The position numbers were made by a program, and so were the translations under genes. The notes beneath the pieces are model-generated. The model did no database searches. It was not told where the DNA came from and saw only the letters and a program-made list of their open reading frames with translations. DNA of 13,339 nucleotides, taken from NCBI GenBank assembly GCA_903834675.1, contig CAILKC010000693.1, positions 1 through 13,339 on the forward strand, in the 5' to 3' direction. The stretch is from an uncultured Victivallales bacterium (lineage in GTDB: Bacteria; Verrucomicrobiota; Lentisphaeria; Oligosphaerales; JAFGRS01). How positions within the stretch are numbered: position 1 is the stretch's first letter; each line of letters begins with the position of its first letter. Below, in pieces: positions 7,872 through 13,339 of the stretch.

Positions 7872-9083
7872 GTGAAGAAGGGTGGCGTTTGGGTCAGTGG
7901 GATCGGCTGTCTGTGCGCGGCGGGGCCGGATGTGGAGCGCGCCACGGACGCGCTGTTCGGGCCGCGTCTGCTGCCGGCGGCGCCGCGGCGCTTTGAGAGC
8001 GCCTATGGGGGAAGCTACCCGGCCTACGAGTTGGCGCCGGCCTGCGCCGACCTGCTGGTAGCGCGTCCGAGCGGCGGCGGGCCGCTGCTGTCGCGCACCG
8101 CCCAGATGGCCGTGGCGGCGGCGCGTCAGGCGCTCGCCGATGCGGGGTATGAGCCCGCCGCCCTGCGGGGCCGACGGGTGGGCGTGTGCGTGGGCACCAC
8201 GGTGGGCAACTCCACTAACTTCGAGGATTTCCATAAGGCCAGTCGCTCTGCCGACCCCGCGTTGGATCCCGTCTGGCAGTACCTCTGCGGCAATCCGGCG
8301 GCGGTGCTCGCCCGCGAGTTCGGCTGGGACGGCCCCTGCATGACGGTTTCCAACGCCTGCGCGGCGGGCGGCGACGCCATCGCGCAAGCCACCGAATGGC
8401 TGCGGCAAGACGTCTGTGACCTCGCCCTGGCCGGGGGCGCGGACGAGTTGAGCCGCATCACCTACCTGGGCTTCATCGCGTTGCTGATCACCGACAAAGA
8501 ACCCTGCCGCCCCTTCGATGCCAGCCGCGCCGGCCTGAATCTGGGCGAAGGAGCGGCGATGCTGTTGCTGCAGCGCCCGGGCGTTCGCGGGCTCGTACCA
8601 CGGCGTTGGCGCGGACAGGTGCTGGGCTATGGCAGCGCCAGTGACGCTCACCATGTGACCGCGCCTCACCCGGAGGGACGGGGCCTGCGCGTGGCGATCC
8701 GGGAGGCGCTGGACGATGCCGACCTGGCGAGTTCCGACCTGGCCTTCGTCAAGGCCCACGGCACCGGCACGGTGGACAACGAACGGGTGGAGAGCCGGGT
8801 GTTGAACGAGCTGCTGCCGGGGATCCCGTACTTCTCCGTCAAGGGGGCGATAGGGCACACGTTGGGAGCCGCGGGGGCGATCGAGGCCGCGTTGACTCTG
8901 GCCTGCCTGGAGCGCGGGCGCATCCCGGCCAGCGCCGGTTTCCTCGAGGCGTCGGCGGAGGTGGCCATGGGGCCGCAGCGCGTCACCTGCGACAGTCAGC
9001 GGGGCGCGGCGCTGGCGCAGTCGCTGGCGTTTGGCGGCAGCAACACGGTTCTGGCGTTGGCGAGGGCCGATTATGGTGGCTGA
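7872..9083 (+). CDS. Beta-ketoacyl-ACP synthase KS-B (FabF-like, active)
   Basis: A 403-residue full-length ketosynthase. Start chosen: the GTG at 7872, preceded by a GGGGAA stretch about nine bases upstream; the open frame further left overlaps the acyltransferase and shows no homology. The triad is intact: Cys163 in SNACAAGGDAI, His296 in KAHGTGT and His329 in KGAIGHTLGAAG, with Lys324. Also present are PCRPFDASRAGLNLGEGAA, DAHHVTAPHPEGRG and a C-terminal LAFGGSNTVLAL. Shared wording with KS-A around DAHHVTAP and the His motifs points to duplication or to common specialisation. It is paired with a catalytically dead ketosynthase downstream that overlaps it by 11 bases, giving the locus two KS/CLF sets. 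Role inferred: a second elongation system for a different chain, or for the start or finish of the same chain. Confidence 0.93.
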   Translation: MKKGGVWVSGIGCLCAAGPDVERATDALFGPRLLPAAPRRFESAYGGSYPAYELAPACADLLVARPSGGGPLLSRTAQMAVAAARQALADAGYEPAALRGRRVGVCVGTTVGNSTNFEDFHKASRSADPALDPVWQYLCGNPAAVLAREFGWDGPCMTVSNACAAGGDAIAQATEWLRQDVCDLALAGGADELSRITYLGFIALLITDKEPCRPFDASRAGLNLGEGAAMLLLQRPGVRGLVPRRWRGQVLGYGSASDAHHVTAPHPEGRGLRVAIREALDDADLASSDLAFVKAHGTGTVDNERVESRVLNELLPGIPYFSVKGAIGHTLGAAGAIEAALTLACLERGRIPASAGFLEASAEVAMGPQRVTCDSQRGAALAQSLAFGGSNTVLALARADYGG

Positions 9084-10137
9084 GCGCATCGTGGTGCGGG
9101 GCATTGGCATGGTGGGCAGTTTCGGCGCCACGCCGGCCGACCTGTTCGACCGCATTGCCTCGGGGAGTCCGAGATTGACGCCGACTGTGGTTCGCCAGGT
9201 CGGCGGCGAGATGGAGTTGTCGGCGCATGTGGCCGACCTGAGCCGCTTGCTGGAGTTCATTCCCAAGCGCGGGGCGAGGCGCATTGACCGGCTGTCCGGC
9301 CTCAGCCTGTTGGCCGCGCATCTGGCGCAGCAGGACGCCGGCATGGCCCTGGCGGGAGAGCGGACGGGGCTGGTTCTGGCGACGGGCTATGGCGCCAGCC
9401 GGAGTACCGCCGAGTTCCTGGATTCGATCATCGACGGGACGGACCTGGGCGCCTCTCCCACCGCTTTCGCCGGGTCGGTGCATTGCTCGGCGGCTTCCCA
9501 GGTCAGCATCGGTCTTGGCATTCGTGGTCCGGCGCTGACGGTCACCCAGTTCGAGGTATCCTGCGGCGAGGCGCTGCGCGTCGCGGTTCAATGGTTGGCC
9601 AGCCGGCGGGTGGACACCGTGCTGGTCGGAGCTGCCGACGAGTACTCGGCCACGGTGGGATACTGCTGGCAGCGGCTGACCGGCGAAGCCGCCCAGGCGG
9701 CCTCGCCGGGGGCGGCGCCCGGCGAGGGGGCGGCATTCCTGGTATTGCAGCGCGGCGCCGAGGAGGAGTCGGCGGCGCCGTGCCTCGGCGCCATCGCGAC
9801 GGGCGCGGCGTGGGCGTCGGCGAAGGGTTGGCAGCCGGACACCGTAATCCTCGGCAACGACGGGCTGGTCTGCCAGCAGGCCTGCTACCAACGGGCGTTG
9901 CCGGCGGGCCTCGTCGGCACCTGTCTTACCCCTTTCTACGGCGTCTTCCCGGCCAGTCAGATGCTGGATGTCGCCGCCGTCCTGGCCGCCTGGCGAACCG
10001 GCGGCGCCGGTCTGCTCGAGAGCGCCGCGTGCCGCCCGCCGCCGAGTGCTCGCCGGACCGACGCCCGGCCCACCGCGGCCTGCCTCAAGTTCGATCTGGA
10101 TGGGCGGTACTCGCTGGTGCAGCTGGATTTTTGCTGA
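9073..10137 (+). CDS. Catalytically dead ketosynthase, chain-length-factor-like (CLF-B)
   Basis: A 354-residue ketosynthase homologue that starts inside the end of KS-B (ATG at 9073, GAGGG about six bases upstream; GTG at 9076 is an alternative). The thiolase-fold layout is visible: VVRGIGMVGSFG, RTGLVLATGYGASRSTAEF, GSVHCSAASQVSIGLGIRGPALTV and VDTVLVGAADEYSATVGY, then GEGAAFLVLQRG. At the nucleophile position (TVTQFEVSCGEAL) alignment puts Glu where active enzymes have Cys. The NAHGTGT and KxxxGHTxGAAG motifs are replaced by ILGNDGLVC and TPFYGVFPASQMLDVAAVL. It therefore cannot condense, and it fits a chain-length factor or KSQ-like partner of KS-B. It is about 50 residues shorter than a full KS. 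Non-catalytic status is well supported; the chain-length role is inferred from pairing. Confidence 0.85.
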   Translation: MVAERIVVRGIGMVGSFGATPADLFDRIASGSPRLTPTVVRQVGGEMELSAHVADLSRLLEFIPKRGARRIDRLSGLSLLAAHLAQQDAGMALAGERTGLVLATGYGASRSTAEFLDSIIDGTDLGASPTAFAGSVHCSAASQVSIGLGIRGPALTVTQFEVSCGEALRVAVQWLASRRVDTVLVGAADEYSATVGYCWQRLTGEAAQAASPGAAPGEGAAFLVLQRGAEEESAAPCLGAIATGAAWASAKGWQPDTVILGNDGLVCQQACYQRALPAGLVGTCLTPFYGVFPASQMLDVAAVLAAWRTGGAGLLESAACRPPPSARRTDARPTAACLKFDLDGRYSLVQLDFC

Positions 10138-10142
10138 AGCGC

Positions 10143-10150
10143 AAGGAGGT
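10143..10150 (+). promoter_or_regulatory. Near-perfect Shine-Dalgarno for the PagL-like gene
   Basis: AAGGAGGT, the full anti-16S consensus, stands six bases before the ATG at 10157. It decides that start over the longer open frame reaching back to 9968. It is much stronger than most sites in this window and suggests independent, efficient initiation for the exported protein. Confidence 0.75.
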
Positions 10151-10156
10151 CAGGGA

Positions 10157-10723
10157 ATGAGGCTCAGATCGGTCGCCATCGCAGCGCTGGTCGCCGGGTT
10201 GTCAGCGCCATGTCAGAGCCGCGCTGAGAATCTGGAGAAGTACGCTCCCAACCGCTACGGCGTGATGGCCCTGGCCGGGAGCAGTTACAACCCCAGTGGC
10301 ACCAACTTCTGGCAGGTGGGCGGGGTCGCCATGTTGGATTATGACAAGGTCTGGCGGCACTGGGCGCCGGACGGCATGCGCTTCAAGATTGAGGGCTGCG
10401 TGGGCGCCACCATGGCGAGCGAGCCGCGCGCCGTCGTCAGCCTGGATGCGTTTGCACTGCAGTACCTCGACCTCATCTCGAGTGAGCGGGTGCGGCCCTA
10501 CGTCGAGGCTGGCATCGGCGGCATCTACACCGATTTCCAGGTCGAAGGGCAGGGATCGCGGGTGAACTTCAACCCAACGCTCGGGGTCGGGCTCGAGTTC
10601 CCGTGCAAGGACAAGAGCAGCCTCTTTGTCTCGGTGCGGCTGCACCACCTCTCGAACGCCGGTCTCTGCGACGAGAACCGCGGGGTCAACTCCGGCGTTC
10701 TCGCGGTTGGCTGGCTGTATTGA
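10157..10723 (+). CDS. PagL-like lipid A 3-O-deacylase (acyloxyacyl hydrolase)
   Basis: A 188-residue exported protein. Residues 1-23 form a Sec signal peptide (MRLRSVAIAALVAGLSAP, likely cut after SRA). The mature part alternates like a small outer-membrane beta-barrel (YGVMALAGSSYNP, VRPYVEAGIGGIYTDF, NFNPTLGVGLEF, SLFVSVRLHHLSNAG) and ends in an aromatic residue (GWLY), as barrels often do. The PagL signature is present: His164-x-Ser166-Asn167 in HHLSNAG, with Glu173 in CDENRGVNSG a plausible third member of the His-Ser-Glu triad. PagL removes the 3-O acyl chain from lipid A in the outer membrane. Being embedded in a lipid-building operon is unusual. It may trim the anchor lipid or the cluster product, or remodel lipid A to accommodate it. 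Family likely; substrate inferred. Confidence 0.83.
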   Translation: MRLRSVAIAALVAGLSAPCQSRAENLEKYAPNRYGVMALAGSSYNPSGTNFWQVGGVAMLDYDKVWRHWAPDGMRFKIEGCVGATMASEPRAVVSLDAFALQYLDLISSERVRPYVEAGIGGIYTDFQVEGQGSRVNFNPTLGVGLEFPCKDKSSLFVSVRLHHLSNAGLCDENRGVNSGVLAVGWLY

Positions 10724-10761
10724 CGGCCCAGAGCGCCGCGGGCGCCGACTGCGGCCGCGAT

Positions 10762-12366
10762 ATGAGCGTACCGATGCGACGTTACACGCTTCATCTGATC
10801 AATCCCAAGCGACGCTATCGCTACCAGTGGGATATGCTGGAGCTTTGCCGCATCATGCGCAAGGGCACCGGCGTGCTGCCGCTGGCGCTGCCGACCCTGG
10901 CGGCCCTCACGCCGGAGCACTACGACATCACCCTCACCGACGAGGAGATGGAGACGCTGCGCTTCAGTCCGCGGCCCGATCTGGTCGGTGTGACCGCGCT
11001 GGCCCCCAGCGTCAAACGCGCCTATGAGATCTCCGACCGCTTCCGCGGTATGGGGGTTCCCGTGATCATGGGCGGCCCCCAGGTGACCTTCAACCTCGAG
11101 GAGTCGCTCCGCCATTGCGATGCCGTCATTCTGGGCGAAGCCGAGGGCATTTGGCTGGACGCCCTGGCGGACTTTGAGCGGGGAGAACTGAAGCAGACCT
11201 ACCAGCGCAGCGCCCCTTACGAGTTCCGCACCTCGCCCGTGCCGCGTTGGGACCTGGTGAACACCCGCCGGGTCATGGCCCTGGGGGTGCAGGCCTCGCG
11301 TGGCTGTCCTTACACCTGTGAGTTCTGCCTGGTGCGCAACATGTTCGGCGTCCGGCAGCGCTATCGCGAGGTCGAGGATCTGATCCATGAGATCGCCTCA
11401 CTGCCCAAGCGTCAGATCGGTTTCGTAGATGATAACCTGTGCGCCAACAAGCCCTATGCCCGCGAGTTGATGCGGCGGCTGGAACCCTTGGGGGTCACCT
11501 GGTCCTGCCAGTGCAGTCTGGACGTCTGTGAAGACGACGAGCTGCTGGCCAGCATGGCTCAGGCGGGGTGTACCTCGCTGCTGCTGGGGATCGAGTCTCT
11601 GAATGAGGCGTGCCTGCGCGAGACCGGCAAGCAGCAGAACAAGGTCGAGCGCTATGAGGCCGGCATCCGCCGCATCCACAGTCATGGTATCCATGTCATC
11701 GGCTCCTTCATCGTCGGCTTTGACGCGGACCGGCTGGATGCCTTCGAGAAGATCTTCGAGTTTACCCTGCGCACCGACATCTCGCTGGTCATGCTGAATG
11801 TCCTCACCGCCTACCCGGGAACCGACACCTACACCCGGCTGAAGGCGGCCGGCCGGATCACCGCCATTGACCCGGATCTGCTCAACGGCATCTACCCGAC
11901 GATGCAGCACAACCACGTCTCGCAGACGGACATGTTCCGCACCTATTTCGAGACCATGGACCGCATGTTCGATCCCGCCGTCGTCCGGGAGAAGGCACTG
12001 CGCGTGTTCGGAACGGGCGCTTTCCGCCGCTACAGCGCCGGCGACATCACCTTCACCGACAAGGTATTCAGCCTGCTGTACCTGGCGCGGTTTTTTCTGT
12101 TGTCCGGCAACCGCGACCGGCGTCTCTTGTTGACGGATCTGTTGCGCCTGGCCTGGAGTGGCCGGGCTCGGATCGGCCATGTGGTCGAGTTCCTGCTGCT
12201 GATCTCGACCTTTGTCGGCTATCTGGAGTTCACCAAGGAACATCGCGCCTGGATCATGGAGCGTATTGCTCAGCAGGATCCCGGCCCCGTCCTGCCGGAA
12301 GCGCCAGCCCGCGAGCCCGTCCAGGCCGTAGCGGCGGGCGCCCTTCAGCACCCCAGCGAGGAGTGA
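10762..12366 (+). CDS. B12-binding-like radical SAM protein 3 (HpnP/DUF4070-like)
   Basis: A 534-residue protein. The ATG at 10762 is chosen; an ATG at 10774 would give MRRYTLHLINP, and neither has a strong Shine-Dalgarno. The N-terminal cobalamin-binding-like domain shows VLPLALPTLAALTPEHYDI, VIMGGPQVTFNLEES and DAVILGEAEGIW; no DxHxxG motif is seen. The radical SAM cluster is Cys182, Cys186 and Cys189 in SRGCPYTCEFCLVRNMFG, followed by IGFVDDNLCANK, LLLGIESLNE and SFIVGFDADRLDAFEKIFEF. The last pattern, with LTAYPGTDTYTRLKAAGRI and a long helical C-terminus, resembles the DUF4070 branch that includes the hopanoid C-2 methylase HpnP. The final ~30 residues are Ala/Pro/Glu-rich and probably flexible. 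A methyl transfer or C-C bond-forming step on the chain is plausible but unproven. Confidence 0.88.
   Translation: MSVPMRRYTLHLINPKRRYRYQWDMLELCRIMRKGTGVLPLALPTLAALTPEHYDITLTDEEMETLRFSPRPDLVGVTALAPSVKRAYEISDRFRGMGVPVIMGGPQVTFNLEESLRHCDAVILGEAEGIWLDALADFERGELKQTYQRSAPYEFRTSPVPRWDLVNTRRVMALGVQASRGCPYTCEFCLVRNMFGVRQRYREVEDLIHEIASLPKRQIGFVDDNLCANKPYARELMRRLEPLGVTWSCQCSLDVCEDDELLASMAQAGCTSLLLGIESLNEACLRETGKQQNKVERYEAGIRRIHSHGIHVIGSFIVGFDADRLDAFEKIFEFTLRTDISLVMLNVLTAYPGTDTYTRLKAAGRITAIDPDLLNGIYPTMQHNHVSQTDMFRTYFETMDRMFDPAVVREKALRVFGTGAFRRYSAGDITFTDKVFSLLYLARFFLLSGNRDRRLLLTDLLRLAWSGRARIGHVVEFLLLISTFVGYLEFTKEHRAWIMERIAQQDPGPVLPEAPAREPVQAVAAGALQHPSEE
12359..12363 (+). promoter_or_regulatory. Shine-Dalgarno site for the acyl carrier protein
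   Basis: AGGAG lies eight bases before the GTG at 12372 and inside the end of the preceding gene. It favours 12372 over the earlier in-frame GTG at 12363, which would overlap the stop as GTGA but has no usable ribosome site. Confidence 0.55.
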
Positions 12367-12371
12367 TCATC

Positions 12372-12671
12372 GTGAGTGAACGCCCGAGTAACGAAGTGCG
12401 GCAGATGGTGTATGCCTTTTTTGCCGAGGAATGCGGGGTGGCGACCGAGGCTCTGCGCGACGAGTCGCGGATCATCGAGGACCTGGACGGCGACTCGCTG
12501 ATGCTATTGTCCCTCTTGGGGTCAGTCTGCCGCCGTTACGGCATCAAGGTCGAACTGCGCACCCTGGGACGGCACCTGATGCGGAAGCCGGCCGGCACGG
12601 TCGGCGAGGTGGTGACGCTCACCGAAGCCCTGGCGCGCCACGGGGACAAGATCCTTGAGATTGAGCTTTGA
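12372..12671 (+). CDS. Acyl carrier protein
   Basis: A 99-residue carrier protein with the phosphopantetheine attachment site Ser42 in DLDGDSLMLLSLL (DSL motif). Helix-like segments before (VRQMVYAFFAEECGV) and after (TVGEVVTLTEALARHG) match the four-helix PP-binding fold. Its job is to carry the growing chain on a thioester arm between KS, acyltransferase and modifying enzymes. The region after the Ser is unusual: canonical ACPs have an acidic helix II, but here LMLLSLLGSVCRRYGIK has no acidic residue and is followed by RTLGRHLMRKP, giving a basic surface. The alternative start at 12363 would add three residues. The gene is followed by its probable activating enzyme, whose TTG start lies inside the ACP end. 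Carrier function is confident; partners are inferred from context. Confidence 0.88.
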   Translation: MSERPSNEVRQMVYAFFAEECGVATEALRDESRIIEDLDGDSLMLLSLLGSVCRRYGIKVELRTLGRHLMRKPAGTVGEVVTLTEALARHGDKILEIEL

Positions 12672-13047
12672 CCTCGCGGCCCCGCTGCTTGGGGCCGGCC
12701 TCGACGCCGAGCGGGTCGAGCGTTTTCAGCGGGTGGCCGCCAGTCCGGCGGGCTGGGAGTTCGCCTTCGCGCCGAGCGAGCTCAGCGAGGCGCTGCGCCA
12801 GCCGGACCCGGCGCGGGCGCTGTGTGCCGCCTTCTGCTGCAAAGAGGCGCTGTTCAAGTGTCTGCGCCAGCCCTTCAACTACCCCGAGTGCGTGCTTCAC
12901 TACCGATCCGGGCAGCGTGACTACGAGCTGGGTTTGAGCGGCCGCCTCAGCGAGGATCTCCGCCTGGCCCAGGCCCACGCGGCGGTGTGGCCCGAGGACG
13001 ATGGCCGCGAGATGGTGGCCGTCGTTCTCCTGGCGCGCCGGACCTGA
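12655..13047 (+). CDS. AcpS-like 4'-phosphopantetheinyl transferase
   Basis: A 130-residue protein whose size fits the holo-ACP synthase (AcpS) family, which moves phosphopantetheine from CoA onto the ACP serine. Visible are GLDAERVERFQ with Asp17 (compare the GxDxxxxxR motif), FAPSELSEAL (compare FSxxE) and AFCCKEALFK, where Lys63, Glu64 and Lys68 match the WxxKEAxxK signature. The start is probably a rare TTG at 12655, 17 bases inside the ACP gene, with GGGGA about eight bases upstream; a TTG at 12661 is possible. The overlap couples it to the ACP, which is the expected substrate. It is the last gene of the run. The aromatic Trp usually seen before xxKEA is replaced by Phe60, so the sequence is divergent. 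Function is likely from motifs and position. Confidence 0.82.
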   Translation: MRLSFDLAAPLLGAGLDAERVERFQRVAASPAGWEFAFAPSELSEALRQPDPARALCAAFCCKEALFKCLRQPFNYPECVLHYRSGQRDYELGLSGRLSEDLRLAQAHAAVWPEDDGREMVAVVLLARRT

Positions 13048-13085
13048 GGGAAGCGCGGCGGGAGAGAACACGGTTTCCAGGGGCG

Positions 13086-13139
13086 GGCCGGACCTACCGG
13101 AATGAGACTTGCAGACGCGGGTCCCATTCCGATCCGGCC
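13086..13139 (+). repeat. Imperfect inverted repeat, large hairpin
   Basis: The outer arm GGCCGGA (13086-13092) pairs with TCCGGCC (13133-13139). The inner arm 13098-13108 pairs with 13121-13131 at 10 of 11 positions, leaving a 12-base loop (13109-13120). It lies about 40 bases after the last stop and may end transcription or protect the 3' end of the message, but there is no T-tract. Confidence 0.5.
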
Positions 13140-13155
13140 GGTACGTGCCGGATCG
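13130..13155 (+). repeat. Perfect 9-bp inverted repeat competing with the upstream hairpin
   Basis: CGATCCGGC (13130-13138) is exactly complementary to GCCGGATCG (13147-13155), with an 8-base loop. The left arm is also the right arm of the hairpin at 13086-13139, so only one of the two can form at a time. Confidence 0.6.
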
Positions 13156-13248
13156 CCTGGAGGGCGGCCCTGTCGAAGACCATGAGCCTGTCGAATCGGC
13201 GTGGCCGCGGCGGCGGCATCACGGGGGCTATTGCGCCGGTGGTTCCGA

Positions 13249-13292
13249 GGCCCAAAGGGCCGACATCCCTCAGCCCGGGCCAGCGGCCTGGG
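13249..13292 (+). repeat. Two compact palindromes, possible interspersed repeat
   Basis: GGCCC-AAA-GGGCC (13249-13261) is a perfect 5-bp hairpin. CCCGGGCC-AGC-GGCCTGGG (13274-13292) is an 8-bp hairpin with one G-T wobble. Two GC-rich hairpins 12 bases apart outside a gene resemble REP-like or other dispersed palindromic elements. Copy number in the genome cannot be seen here. Confidence 0.4.
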
Positions 13293-13339
13293 TATGATGG
13301 GGTAGGGTTGGTGCGGCCTGAAGGGTCGCGATAGCGGGA

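Larger units (their letters stand above)
13048..13339 (+). other. Gene-free 3' flank of the operon with several inverted repeats
   Basis: About 290 bases after the last gene. Open frames here (for example one running to 13334) share no family pattern and lack ribosome sites, so I see no gene. The stretch holds overlapping hairpins at 13086-13155, a short direct repeat (CCTGTCGAA at 13169-13177 and 13187-13195) and two compact palindromes at 13249-13292. No T-run follows any hairpin, so no canonical intrinsic terminator is visible even though the operon appears to end here. Confidence 0.6.

Noticed and set aside
7815..9344. Long antisense open frame of 509 codons opposite KS-B and CLF-B
   Set aside because: GC-rich genes leave long stop-free frames on the other strand. 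The + strand here has intact ketosynthase motifs, while the antisense product is Arg/Gln/Ala-rich without any family pattern.
9968..10156. Longer N-terminus for the PagL-like protein
   Set aside because: The ATG at 10157 has a consensus Shine-Dalgarno and a proper signal peptide; the upstream extension overlaps CLF-B and would bury the signal peptide.
13086..13155. Intrinsic (Rho-independent) terminator after the PPTase gene
   Set aside because: The hairpins are strong, but no T-rich tract follows either of them, so a canonical terminator cannot be claimed.
13169..13195. Nine-base direct repeat CCTGTCGAA as a regulatory site or the start of a repeat array
   Set aside because: Only two copies with no further periodicity; could easily arise by chance.
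12987..13334. Open frame running from the PPTase end to the right edge
   Set aside because: It begins inside the PPTase in another frame, has no ribosome site, is low-complexity Arg/Gly-rich and crosses several hairpins.
1..13339. tRNA, rRNA, CRISPR arrays or insertion sequences
   Set aside because: No cloverleaf, rRNA segment, regularly spaced repeats or transposase motif was recognised on either strand.

Overview
The window is GC-rich DNA from a Gram-negative (two-membrane) bacterium. The diderm call rests on an RND/MMPL exporter, a probable outer-membrane lipoprotein, a PagL-type outer-membrane lipid A deacylase and an LpxL-type acyltransferase. The lineage cannot be fixed from the sequence. 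A palindromic tail beyond the last gene loosely recalls interspersed elements of some Planctomycetes-Verrucomicrobia-type genomes, but that is only an impression.

Fourteen genes, all on the + strand, fill positions 1-13047. They overlap or sit within about 40 bases of each other, so they look like one operon, or the downstream part of one, entering from the left. Order: (1) C-terminus of an MMPL exporter; (2) DUF3261-like lipoprotein; (3) ketosynthase KS-A with an intact Cys-His-His triad; (4) half-length ketosynthase-like protein without the Cys (chain-length-factor-like, CLF-A); (5, 6) two radical SAM proteins with B12-binding-like N-termini; (7) family 2 glycosyltransferase fused to DUF2062; (8) LpxL/HtrB-like acyltransferase; (9) second intact ketosynthase KS-B; (10) second catalytically dead ketosynthase (CLF-B); (11) PagL-like acyloxyacyl hydrolase; (12) third radical SAM protein, HpnP/DUF4070-like; (13) acyl carrier protein; (14) AcpS-like phosphopantetheinyl transferase. 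The last ~290 bases hold no convincing gene but contain several inverted repeats.

Read together, this is a type II (discrete-enzyme) fatty-acid/polyketide locus. Its accessory genes (MMPL exporter, DUF3261 lipoprotein, GT2, LpxL-like acyltransferase, KS/CLF, ACP, PPTase) match those of aryl polyene/flexirubin-type clusters, which build a polyene on an ACP and attach it to an outer-membrane lipid. The unusual parts are two separate KS/CLF pairs, three radical SAM enzymes with B12-type N-termini, and a lipid A deacylase. The inferred product is an exported or outer-membrane-anchored acyl lipid whose chain is modified by radical chemistry (C-methylation, cyclisation or C-C bond formation). Ketoreductase, dehydratase, thioesterase and starter-ligase genes are absent here and would have to lie to the left or elsewhere.
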